NCBI GenBank assembly: GCA_050084515.1 | Contig: CM114273.1 | Location: 32,302,001 to 32,366,000, forward strand | Direction of reading: 5' to 3' | DNA from: Blasia pusilla | Taxonomy: Eukaryota > Marchantiophyta > Marchantiopsida > Blasiales | DNA: 64,000 nt | Part shown: piece by piece, positions 22,561 to 33,142 of the stretch | Position numbering within the stretch: position 1 is the stretch's first letter | Layout of the letters: every line of letters begins with the position of its first letter | The notes under the pieces: model-generated | What the model was told of the DNA's origin: nothing | What the model saw: the letters and a program-made list of their open reading frames with translations, nothing else | Databases searched by the model: none | Made by a program: the position numbers and the translations under genes

Positions 22561-25020
22561 TTTTTTTATCCGACGAACGACCTACATTAAACCAGTCACA
22601 CGTACATTTAAATAATCTTTTTGGTTATTAAATTTTATTCTTTTATAGTTATTGAGAGAAGCCTACACGTGGTTGTAAATCAAAAGATTATTCTCCATTT
22701 AGAATATAGATATACACACGATTTTTTATTTTCTAATCTAGACCCAGATTTATTTATTTTTTAAAAGGAAATTTCCTTAAATGCAAAAATATCAAATTTC
22801 TTATATAGAAAAATTCTAAGTTTTCAAATATCTCTCTTCTTGTGGCTCATCAACTCTAAGAATATCTATGTTCTCATGTTCATAGGGCCATCAAGACAAT
22901 GAGGTTCTTCTTGGAAATGTAAGTTCACACTTACAAAAACAAGTGAAGTCTTCTAAAGAAGAAATTGCTATGTGACCATATTTTCTGCAAATGAAACTTG
23001 GTGGATCTTAACCTCGAACAATGCAATACTAGTATTGATGGGTTTGGTTACCTTGGAAAAATGTGGTTTTGGGGATGGGATGAGGCCTCCTTGTAAATCT
23101 TACATTTTCGAACTTCAAGTGTGTGTGGTATATTCCAACGCTTGTGAGGCATCCTGATTGCTTCCAATAGCGCTTCATGCATTGATGGGAGCAAGCAAAG
23201 CAATGGTTGCTAATAGGCCCCACTTTATCCATCTTTTGTAGTATGTAGATAGGCAGCTATATAGCTAGGTAGATATGCATATCAATATTGAATATCCACT
23301 AGTCGCATTTGCAAAACATACTTCAAACACATTTTTATGTATTTGAGGAACGTATGTCTAGTTTTTGGTGTCATGCAATATTCCTACATGTGTGGATGCA
23401 ACATATATACATGATACATGAATGCTTAAGTGCTAGCTTCAATGCATAGAAATTGAGAACTTTGTGGCATCAAAGCTCCAAAACCTCAAAACACAAAAAG
23501 CTACAAAAACTCGAAATCAAATGGAAATCCCGATTTGTGTCCATCATGGATTTATGGGCTCAAAGAACCTATCAAAAAATTTTAAATTTTGATTCTCAAA
23601 AGTGAGAGTTTCCAAATTCATCACAACTTTAGAAAATGGGTCTTCGTTAAGTTTCTTTTTTCATGCTTTTTTGTGATGGTCGAGAGTTGTACTGTAGGAC
23701 TTTAGTTTAAAAATCTTGTGGTTTTTAGATGCGACGTTGAACCAAAAATCTTGATACTTGAGGAAGTTCTCAATTTTAATTCTTATTAATTTAAAAAAAA
23801 ACACATCTCTACTGGAATGTTAGATTTTATGTTGTGTATGATGATTTGGTGCCCAATAAAAAATATTAAATTCTATCAAATTTTTTTTGATTAAACATAT
23901 GGACATATACTACATTCCATATGATTATCTTGCATGTCTTGTTTTATCCATTGTGGTCCTTTTTAGTCCCTTTTGGATTCTCTATTTTGTAATTGTCTTT
24001 CCCTAGATTCAAATCATATGAGATGAAATTCAAGAAATCAAACTTAACCACATTCCTTCTACTTTTCTTTTAAGATAGAGATTATATAATTGAATACTAA
24101 TTATTTGGATTAGTGGGAGCACTCACCACTTTTTCATTTCATTTTAAGCTATTAAAGGTTTTAGTGGTATTTTTACATTGCTTTTAGTATCTATGTCAAT
24201 TCCCCATCAAATGACACAATTTTGTGCTACTAAAAGTTGCTAGGAAAGAAAGGTCAGTGAAAATCCTTATGAGAACACGAATAGGAACGATGCTAGAGGT
24301 TGGATTATTTAATAAAAGTGGGATGGAAAAGCATATTACATCCATAATATTAATAAAGGATAGATTTTTCAATTTCTCAAGATCCTCTTAACATGACACA
24401 TGGCAAAAAGAAGAGTTTTGAAAACATAGAAAAAAATTTATCTTTTTCTTAGTGACGACATTACTATTAATTATGTGCATAACACATGTTCCATAGTAAT
24501 ATCACGCTATTCTAATGCCTTTGGGCCTCTATGATGCATAGGTTTACATGGATTCCCAATATATAGCCTTCCAAATATGTCCATACATCTTCATAACTTT
24601 GGTCCTTGCACCCTCCTCGTGAGCCTTCCTCCCTCCTTTATGAGAGTCTTATCTTTCAAAGGAACAAATATGTTCAGAGGAAGGTTAATCGATTCGTCTT
24701 ATTTCTATCTAAAGTCCCTTGTCTTATTGAAATTTACTCCTAATGTCTTCAATCGAAATGCAAAATTCTTAAAGAGTCCAAAAGAAGCCCTCCCTTATCC
24801 CTTTCTCTCACCTCTCTCCTTTTGAAAATTAAACTTTGCTATTAAATATTAATAATTAAGAAAGACTATTTGTACCTTTGCAATGTATCGGGCCAAAGGA
24901 ACTCTCTTGTGAGGGTCAATCCTACTTCATCCTTCTACTCATTGTCCATATTGCTTATTGAGAAAAAAAAATCCCTTCCCCTCTCTTAGGAAAATGAACT
25001 CTTTATGACTTTTAAAATTT
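22561..25020. other. gene-free AT-rich sequence
   Basis: Only short, compositionally biased open frames are present. I see no RNA gene, no terminal repeats and no recognisable element in this stretch. Confidence 0.45.
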
Positions 25021-25039
25021 TTTCTCTTTTATTGAAGGT

Positions 25040-25450
25040 TCAGCAGAACACTGAGTATGGAAATTTTGGAGAAAATATATGAAATATTTGGGTTTTCAGT
25101 TTCCATGTAGTTAAAATTCTTAAGAAAATAGATACCCGGTCAATGATGGGATGTCCAATGGAAAATTTAGGATTGAATATTCATAATTAAGAAATTATCA
25201 AATATTTGATTGATGCAAAACCTTTCTTTTGTTCAAAAACTATTCATCATGAATTATTCATAAAGCTTAGGATTGTAGGACAATGTCAAGTGCAAGATCC
25301 ATGAGAATATTTGGTAAGGAAATTTTGAGAAAATTAATGAAATCTTAGGATTTTTGGGTATCCATATATGAAGAAAATAGATGACACATAAATGATGAGG
25401 TGTCTAATAGAAAATTCAGGATTAAATCTTCACAAAGTTTGAGCAAAAAA
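25040..25450. repeat. diverged ~250-bp direct repeat pair
   Basis: GGAAATTTTGGAGAAAATATATGAAAT...CCATGTA...AATAGATACCC...GGGATGTCCAATGGAAAATTTAGGATTGAAT near 25058-25176 recurs as GGAAATTTTGAGAAAATTAATGAAAT...CCATATA...AATAGATGACA...GAGGTGTCTAATAGAAAATTCAGGATTAAAT near 25318-25436. Confidence 0.65.
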
Positions 25451-25526
25451 TCAACTATTTGCTTATTCTTTTTTCATTTTTGCTCCAATATTGAAAATTT
25501 AACATACATATTAAAAAAAAGAAATA

Positions 25527-25554
25527 CTAGTGGGCAGCCTGTGCCATGCACGGG
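25527..25554 (-). mobile_element. Helitron 3' terminus, minus orientation
   Basis: On the minus strand, the hairpin CCCGTGCATGGCACAGG (25554-25538) is followed by CTGCCCA, then CTAG (25530-25527) and T. This is a textbook Helitron end, and the hairpin is identical to the one at 15387-15403. The element extends right into about 25555-26440; its 5' end was not identified. No helicase reading frame is seen there, so it is non-autonomous. Confidence 0.75.
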
Positions 25555-26440
25555 AGCGACGTGTAATCTTTCTCTTGCTGCTGGTAGAGGGCAAATTTTT
25601 TTCTTGTTTGCCCGATTGCCATATATCAAGCAAAGAGATGTTTACAAATCAAAGAGGCACTCTCCAATAATAATATAAATTCCTGTGTAACCCTTCATTG
25701 TTGAAAAGTTCTTTTTTATCTTTTTTCATATTCTATTGAAAACGGCCAGCATTTTCTTAGAATCATTAACTTCTAACTTCCTTTCCACATAAATAAAATC
25801 CTCGATGAATTACATGCGCGGTTAGACAAATATTTAACACACCGACAAATAAAACAAATCATCCAACATAGAACTATCACAAATTTCTTATTCTTTCCCT
25901 TTTTGTTAAATTGTAGAATCCGTCAACCTGCACTTCAGGACCCTGTCCTATTATCAATTGCCGCGGAGAAAAGAGAGAAGGATATGCTGACATGTGTGAC
26001 TAAAGACTATAGAAACTCTATCCACAGGCTAAACGTGTTACATGCGGATGGGGATTGCGAAGATTTGATCTTTTTTCACTCCTGGAAAACGTTGGCAATT
26101 ACTATTCGATAACTAATCTTTTTGTTGACGGTGTAGCTTTCCAGTTTCGGTTGTCGGCCACGTTTCATGGAATGGAGAATAACCTCAGGTAAAAAAACCG
26201 TGCCACGCGCCTATTTGTCCTCCGGTTTTCTAACCCGAGCTCGAGTTCGTTAACCGTGGTTTCAAGGATAACACTGAAAAACAAATATTCACTGCTCCAT
26301 TTCGCCGCGGGTAGAACTCGAGAGTGCGCACTTGGTATTGTCCTCTTGACCTGTCCCAGGATGCATTTGAATATACCTCGCGTCTGTTCTCCCTGGGGCT
26401 ATTAGTAATCGTGATTCGGAAACTTGACGTCTTTTCACGG
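25555..26440. other. probable body of a non-autonomous Helitron
   Basis: Two short open frames (25903-26112 plus, 26230-26457 minus) show no recognisable domain. The sequence from about 25900 to 26400 is GC-richer than the surroundings and could be captured host DNA, but I cannot identify it. Confidence 0.3.
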
Positions 26441-26444
26441 AGGC

Positions 26445-26700
26445 TAGGGCTGTTCAAGGTCCGGGGAGTTTTTTTAATTTAATCAGATTATATCCGGATA
26501 ATATTAAATCAGTTCGGATTTTTTAAACAGGTCTTCGGCTGTGGCCGTTTAGATTTAAAAAGAGGAGTAAAAATAAGAGTAAATTTTTTCAGTCCGATAA
26601 AATCTGATATTTATAATTTTACGCGGTTCTTTATCCGGAAATCCGAAAAATGGTCTGGCCAATAACCGAGCTGATTTGAAAACTACCGGTAAAAAAAACT
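26445..26700. other. CCGGATT/CCGAA-rich segment starting TAGGGCTGTTCAA
   Basis: TAGGGCTGTTCAA resembles hAT terminal repeats, and the following 250 bp contain many short CCGGA, CCGAA and CGGTT(C/A) motifs in both orientations, as in hAT subterminal regions. A matching second terminus with an 8-bp target duplication was not found, so the element call stays tentative. Confidence 0.35.
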
Positions 26701-26790
26701 CTCCTTCTTTCCCAATTTTTTTTTTCATGACTTCTCCGTTTAAGTATTACCTCTAAACTAAACCTTCAGAACTAAAATACACACTCAAGG

Positions 26791-26848
26791 AATCCTTGGC
26801 AGGAGTTGAACCTGGCCAGGCCTCCCAACCAATTGGGAGCCAAGGATT
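26791..26848 (-). other. tRNA-like / SINE-head-like structure
   Basis: On the minus strand, AATCCTTGGC (26848-26839) pairs perfectly over 10 bp with GCCAAGGATT (26800-26791). Between them lie CTCCCAATTGGTTGGGAG, close to a Pol III A box with its D-arm hairpin, and GGTTCAACTCC (26812-26802), a perfect match to the B-box consensus GGTTCRANNCC. At 58 nt it is too short for a tRNA and lacks an anticodon arm. A tRNA-derived SINE head or tRNA relic are the best explanations. Confidence 0.45.
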
Positions 26849-26850
26849 TT

Positions 26851-26901
26851 GCCCCTTCATAATACTTGGATATCTCAAACTTCCAAGTATTATGAAGGGG
26901 C
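26851..26901. repeat. perfect 20-bp inverted repeat, 11-base loop
   Basis: GCCCCTTCATAATACTTGGA (26851-26870) and its exact complement (26882-26901) flank an 11-base loop. It sits 32 bp after the 3' end of the hAT gene on that gene's strand and 2 bp from the tRNA-like structure. In RNA it would form a very stable stem. Confidence 0.95.
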
Positions 26902-26932
26902 TCTAAGTCTACAACAAAATGCAAAAACTATT

Positions 26933-29269
26933 TCAAGAAGACAAGTCAATAGAAGGTGTAACATCAACTTTTGCTTGAGGGCAGAGATATCTTTCTGGAT
27001 TAGCGTACAGGTATCTAAAGCTAGCAGAGGTTTTCCAGAGAACTACAGATGCAGCAAGCATGTCCTCATAATCAAGAGTAGGGCCTTCTAAGGCAATTCT
27101 GAGAACAGCATCCAAATGTTTACTACCTAGTCTATTCCTACACTTGGTCTTTATCATGTTCTGAATTGAGAATGCTCTCTCACAAATTGCAGTGCTTACA
27201 CATTGAACCCTTGCGACATTAGCCAACACCAGCAAGTTTGCAAACTTACATTGTAAAGATGGACTCCAACTCACCATTGCCCATAGATCCCTGAAGTTAC
27301 GATCCTTCCACTCAGTTGTCGCCATCAACTTGAAGGACTGAAATTCTTGCTTGACAGCAGCAGAATTTATGACAGAAGGTTGCAAATACCCCTTCAATGG
27401 TTACTCGGATCCAAAATGTGCACACAACTCTTCTATTTCCTTACATCCCCAACTTACGAGTCCTACTTGTCTAGAAGGCATGTGTAAGGGGTTCAGGATT
27501 CTCATTGCACCCATAAGATTATTGTCTCTAAATCTATCTTGCAGCGCTATACAAACACTCTCAGAATAACTCTTTTGAAACAACAAAGCAGCCTCCAAAT
27601 CCCTGCCTGTGCGGTCCCGAATCATGTCGATACTATGGAACTTCCTCCCTCTAATTTCGGATTGTAAGCGTCTTAGATAGCCATCTGGAGGTCCAAAGTC
27701 TGGTAGAATGTGATACCCTGTATCCTCTGAAAAAGTAGATGCATTCAAATCATGTGTTTCCATCACAAAATTCATAGTGATAGCAGCAATCTCAGAACTA
27801 ACAATACTGCCTATGGTACTTACATCAACGAATTTGTACTGAAAAATCTTGCTCAAGTTTGCCAACATAGAAAGAATATCAGCCAAGAAGTATAATTGAT
27901 AGATCATTTGGAATGACCTTAACTTTTCAAACAAATTTGCAGCATTCCCATTATCTTCAGAAGGTGAAATGTCCCTAAAGTAGATTAAAACAGATTCTAG
28001 TGAATCACATAAGGTGGATACGTCTTGCAATAGCGACAACCAGCGGATCTTGTGGTATCGTTTCATGACTCTTTGGGAGTCATTCAACCTCTCCTGCAGA
28101 GAAGCTAGAACAACTTTTCTCTTGGAAGACCTCTTGAAATATCCTGCTACTGCATTCAAAATGGAATCTACTTCTATGGAAATGGATTTGCAATTAGTTG
28201 CTTTAGCAACTGTGAGAGCTGCAAGGTTTGTCCTATGAGCAACACAATGCACTGAAAGAATGAATGGATTTACCTTTAGCTTCAATTGTGAAGCTACCCC
28301 GTTTTGGCTCCCTACCATAGAGGAGGCTCCATCCGACCCAAAAGCTACCATTCTAGAAAAGTCTAAGCCCCCATCTTTTAGTAATTCGAGCAAACTACTT
28401 GTGATAGCATTAGAACACTTAGACTCACACCGAAGCAATCCTAAAAAACAACACTCTGCTTGACCATCTTCTATGAAGGTTGCAAAGACCACTAGATGCC
28501 CTGTCACGGATATATCAGTAGATTCATCAATCATAATTCCAAAGAATGGTGAGGCTTGAACCCTAGCAAGGGTTCTTTTGAGCAAAACCTGACTTATAAA
28601 AAAACACATCTCACTGCAACTCTTCTCATCTTGGTAAAGATCTCTAGTAATAGGTGCATTTACAGAAAGCATCAACTTGCAAATACCTGTGAACTTAGAG
28701 AAAGGCATGGCCTCCTTGGCAAGAAAATATGCACACCTAAATAAAGTGAGGAGAGCTACCTCACAGGTTTGATTAGATGCAGCTATGGCCGTGGCCATGG
28801 ATTTCTTACCTCCGTTAGCTGCCCAAGCGAGCTTTACATGCTCGTTTGACTTTGCATGATCTGTAAAACCAGAGACCTTACAGTTTACAACACCATCTCT
28901 AGCAAAGACACTCTTGCCTTTTCCTGCCCTACAAATCTTACAATGGATTTTTCCTGTGGAAGAATCAAATGTGATCCAATCATACATCGTGTACCACACA
29001 TCTTTCCAAGCTTGCCGGTTTTTTGTAGGTAAGGATGTATTGCTGCCCAATGTACTCTCTTCTTCCCTCTCCTCTGATGATCCTGACAGAGCTATAACCT
29101 CTTGAAGTTCTTGGGGAACCTCCTTGCACAACAATTCATTCATAGTTCTCTGTCTTTTGGCCCTTGCTACAACTACAAAGGTAAAAGGTAGACAGTTAAT
29201 GGCTTGAAAGCGAATATGAGAGCTTTCTGGATAATTTCCAGCAAGCGGTTGTGAATCACATATGTTCAT
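26933..29269 (-). pseudogene. hAT transposase (DUF4371 / BED-like type), one in-frame stop
   Basis: Cut-and-paste DNA transposase. The frame runs 622 codons (29269-27401), meets a single TAA at 27403-27401 and continues in the same frame for 155 more, about 777 in all. A BED/TTF-like finger (C110, C113, H138, H144) is followed by the RNase H-like core with IMIDESTD (Asp248) and FGSDGASS (Asp313), CVAHRTNLA, and after the stop the hAT dimerisation region with VSTAICERAFS (catalytic Glu). The upstream codons INCLPFTFVVV look like a spliced-over pyrimidine tract and CCTTTGTAG (about 29181-29173) is a good acceptor, so translation may start at Met43 (29143). With all three acidic residues present and one stop, it has decayed little. 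Related proteins include ZNF862-like and KIAA1586-like hAT-derived proteins. Confidence 0.85.
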
Positions 29270-29822
29270 ACAACAGGTGTAGAGCTACATCGAGGTATAC
29301 AACTGAGTACAGAAATCGTAGCCTCAACACCCTAAGATTTCTGCACAGCTGTGAACCAAATGCAAGGGAAGAAATGCCACAGCACAAAAGCAATAGAATA
29401 AAATCGCGAAGGCCCTTTCAATGTGAAGCCCTTGAGAGCAGGAAAATGAAATACGGGTTAAGAGGAAAACAGCAAGCCAATGTGCGGGTGAGCTGCCTCA
29501 CGACTATGCAGCAAGAGTGAGAGAGAGGCCCACCAAGGTGCCAATCGGCCACAGAACCAAAACGAGAACCCGCAGAAATCTGCGCGATTAGAACCGCAAT
29601 GACCAAGTGAGGGAGTTCGATCTACAAAGAAGTTCTGAGAGAGTTCTACCCGCAGAGTAAGAGCGGCTCCAGATCACCAAGGCTCACAAAATATGAAATC
29701 ACAAGATTGCAAGCTTCCACACGAGTATGAATGACTAGAATGTTGCACAACAGCAGGTTGCACCGCATCAAACAGAAGCAATGCAAGACCTGAAGAAGAA
29801 GACGGAGGCACGAGCAGCGGGG

Positions 29823-30206
29823 GTGAGGCAATCAAGAGCGGAGACACTCCAGAGTCCAGAATCTCCAAGATAACTGAGCTCGACTCAATGAAGAAATGGC
29901 GGGTCTGATGTGGAGCAGCAAAAATCTGTCAACGGCGAGTAGTGGGAGGAGGCGCGAGAGAGAATCACGAGCGGGGCTGCAGGTTCCAGCAAAGGTGCAC
30001 AAACACGAGCGGGAGTGAGGCAATCAAGAGCGGAGACACTCCAGAGTCCAGAATCTCCAAGATAACTGAGCTCGACTCAATGAAGAAATGGCGGGTCTGA
30101 TGTGGAGCAGCAAAAATCTGTCAACGGTGAGTAGTGGGAGGAGGCGCGAGAGAGAATCATGAGCGGGGCTGCAGGTTCCAGCAAAGGTGCACAAACACGA
30201 GCAGGA
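29823..30206. repeat. two tandem copies of a 192-bp unit
   Basis: GTGAGGCAATCAAGAGCGG starts at 29823 and again at 30015, an exact 192-bp period. A third, partial restart is visible at about 30204. The copies differ at only a few positions. The array lies 550 bp upstream of the hAT reading frame, where its promoter or first exon would be. Confidence 0.92.
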
Positions 30207-31300
30207 GTGGGCGGCCTCAGCGGAGCGCCGAACGAGACGGAACAAACTTCAACAAAGAAGTCTGAACGCGACGGAACAAGGAGGGCGAGCGGGGAACAAG
30301 GAGCGCGAGCGGGGCTGCGGGCAGCGGGAGCGAATGTGACACTTTCTCGAATGTGGGCTGGAGTGGGGTCTCCACACCCTCCACCCCTCCGTAGGGCCCC
30401 TGCCGGGCCTGCACCCTGCCCGAGTCCCCGACTCCCGAGTGATGCGGCAGCGGGAGTCTGCGGGACTCATGAGAGCCGCAGCGGTGTAGCGGCTAGCCCA
30501 TCCCTAAAAATATTTAGGGTTGTAAAGTGGGCGGTTCAGATTAAAAGATCACATGGCCCCGGATTTCCGACAGCTAGAAAGGACGTTAGTAGATTTCCGC
30601 CAAATGTAACGAGGAGACGATTTAAATCCGACGTGACACAGGGCCCAAGGTCCGTTGCCGTTCACGCCGTGGGGTATCCGGACCAAAGCCGACCGAAGCA
30701 GCCAGTTCAGGAGGATTTCCGAAACGTGTCCCCAACCCACCGGAAACCCAGCCGGGAACTTTTAGATGTAGTCGGAAATTTCTAAAAATGACCGGCCGGG
30801 ATTACTCGTAACCCCGGATCTCCCCGTTCCTTGGGGCTGTTCCACTTTTGTTTAAGAATTGTGGCCAGGATTCAAGATCTGATTTCTATCGGAAACTTCT
30901 AAAGCTTCAGATTTTGGAGTCCCATGGACGGCAGCGCGTAGCCGCATGCAGTATCCGCCGCTGTCACATTCACAGGTGACTACGGTAGTCGTCGATTTGG
31001 AGGTGTGTGTCGTCCACCTCTGTGCTGTCTCAGGTGTGTGTCGAGGCTGGATTCCCGCCGTATCTCGACGGCGAGCAAGATTCAGAAGGATGAAGTTCCA
31101 TGAAAGGAAGTCTTCTGAAGTCCTAGGGTTCGGAGTTAAACGAACGAACGAACGAACGAACCAACCCAAATGAGGCGGTGTTTGAACTACATTTCCATTT
31201 CCTACAGCTACTGCCACATTTGGATCGCTGGCAAAGGACGCTGCGAAGAACGAGAAGTGTTTCAAAATGACGGTTTTGGAGCGCTAAACCCCGACGCCAT
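30207..31300. other. GC-rich, CpG-rich region upstream of the hAT gene
   Basis: GC content is clearly higher than the window average and CpG is frequent. Open frames on both strands (30159-30785 plus, 30852-31265 minus) reflect the composition and have no recognisable domain. A CGAA microsatellite is embedded. The region could be promoter/5' sequence of the hAT element or unrelated young repeat DNA. Confidence 0.4.
31139..31160 (+). repeat. (CGAA)n microsatellite
   Basis: Five consecutive CGAA/ACGA units between AGTTAAA and CCAACCC. Confidence 0.9.
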
Positions 31301-31464
31301 GAAATGCCACTGAAATCATGCGGCTCATCATGGATCTGCTGACGCGTATCGATGCGTTTGTGAGAAATTCACGAATACCGGTCTCGCAGTCAAAGTCGTC
31401 CATACCCGAACCCTAATCGTCAAGTTTCATGCACGTGGATGAAGATCACGGGTTCGGGTTCGGT

Positions 31465-31614
31465 CTCGCAGAGTCTAAGATTTTTCTCCCAGGCAAAGTG
31501 CGTGGCCCCAGCAAATATGATTGTTGGGCCACATAGCCTCGCAGAGTCAAAGATTTTTCTCCAAAGTGAAGACCGTGGCCCCAGCAAGTACGATTGTTGT
31601 TGGGCCACGTAACC
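31465..31614. repeat. two tandem copies of a ~73-bp unit
   Basis: CTCGCAGAGTC(T/A)AAGATTTTTCTCC begins at 31465 and 31538. Each is followed by CGTGGCCCCAGCAA(A/G)TA and TGTTGGGCCAC. The copies are slightly diverged. Confidence 0.85.
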
Positions 31615-31619
31615 ATCGG

Positions 31620-32050
31620 AGGTGGTGTGTGAATCACCCGTGCACCGGTTGCACGGGTGCAACCGGCCCGGTTAGCTCTACTAAATTTGTCGCATGCGGG
31701 CACGGCTTAAAATGCATCCTTGTCATGCGGAAGTTTCCTATGTATAAAACTTATACTTTTTTCACAATATAGATTTGGTCCCTTGACCGAATTCTGCCAA
31801 AGTGAAGGGACGAGAATGTGTTGACCTAACTAGATTTCCACTTGTGAAACTCAAAAAATATATAGGGTCTCCTTTGTATTACTATCAAATAGTCATCATG
31901 TTCAATAAAAAAAACGATGGAAATACTATTATATGCATAGATTGAATGAATGTCAATATACCATTCATGATGATTATGATTTGCAAGCACTTAAATTAAG
32001 TGTAAATGTTATTATTACTAATAATAATATATAATAGGAAAAAATAATAA
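31620..32050. other. gene-free sequence
   Basis: A short GC-rich start with TGCACCGGTTGCACGGGTGC (overlapping small palindromes) is followed by AT-rich DNA. No gene or element is recognised. Confidence 0.4.
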
Positions 32051-32059
32051 ATAGTGTTG

Positions 32060-32900
32060 ATTGATTGATTATTTTATTAAATTAAGATTTTTTCATTTTT
32101 CATCTTGTCTAACTTTTCCATTTAGAGGTGAAATTTGGCCCACAAGGTCTCCAAGAAGCATGTATAATTCTCTCCAAGTTTCAAGAAAAATGGAGTTGGG
32201 ATTACAAGCTCAAAAATTGATAAGTCCTTTTTTGGCCCGAACCATCAGACCTTCTATCAAATTAAGGTTTTTTTTTATTTTTCATCTTATCCAACTTTCC
32301 CATCTTGAACAGAAATTTGGCTTACATGGTCAGAAAGATGCACGTTCTACTCTTTCTAGGTTTCAAGCAAAATGGAGTTGTGAGAAAAACTTCATAAATT
32401 AATAACTCTTTTTTTTGACCCGAACCATCAAACCTTCTATAGAAATAAGGTTTTTTTTATTTTTCATATTTTTTAACTTTCCCATCTTGAGCAAAAAATT
32501 GGCTCACATGGTTCCCGAGATGCATGTTCCACTCTTGCCAAGTTTCAAGCAAACTGGAGTTGGGAGCAAAACCTCACAAATTAATAACTCCCTTTTGGAT
32601 CGGAATCATTAAACCTTGAATGAAAAGAAGGTCTTTTCATTTTTCATGTTGTCCAAATTTTCCTTCTTGAGCTGAAATCTAGCCCACATGGTCTCCAAGA
32701 TGTATCTAGTAGTCTTGCCAAGTTTCACAAAAAATGGAGTTGTGACCAAAACCTCAAAAATAGGTAAGTACGTTTTGGCCTCGAACCATTAAACCTTTAA
32801 TGAAAAGAAGGTTTTTAAAAAAAAATTTCATCGTGTCCAACTTTCCCAAATTATCTTTGTAGCACACTTGCAAAGTTTTGAGCAAAATGGAATTGTGACC
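32060..32900. repeat. ~182-bp degenerate tandem repeat, 4-5 units
   Basis: Anchors of the form TTTCCCATCTTGAGC...AAATTTGGC(C/T)(C/T)ACATGGTC fall near 32115, 32295, 32478 and 32660, followed by CAAGTTTCAAGCAAAATGGAGTTG and CGAACCATCAAACCTT. The period is about 182 bp. Only short chance ORFs are present. Confidence 0.8.
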
Positions 32901-33142
32901 ACGAGCTAAACAATCACACTTGCCAATTTGACCTTCAATGTAAAAATCAATGCTTTATTAGCGAGAAGGTTATAAAAAGGAATGTCATAAAAATGACATT
33001 CTTACAATAGCCAACACAAAAAAAGTTTGCTACAACTATCTACTAATTCGTCTCACTAAATTCACTAATTACTCTTCTAGTCTAGGTCTATGGTTAGGTC
33101 CGATGGATTAAGATGTAAGCGGTAATTGGACGGTTCAATAGT

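Noticed and set aside
26791-26848. Functional tRNA gene
   Set aside because: Only 58 nt long with no anticodon arm; kept only as a tRNA-like or SINE-head-like structure.
26445-30506. TAGGGCTG (26445) and reversed TAGGGATGGGC (30506) as the two ends of the hAT element
   Set aside because: Similarity stops after the first bases, and the flanking 8-mers (ACGGAGGC and AAAATATT) do not match, so the hAT element boundaries remain unknown.
30159-30785. 208-codon plus-strand ORF
   Set aside because: It starts inside the 192-bp duplication and runs through GC-rich DNA. The amino-acid composition (Arg, Pro, Gly, Ala) follows base composition and no domain is visible.
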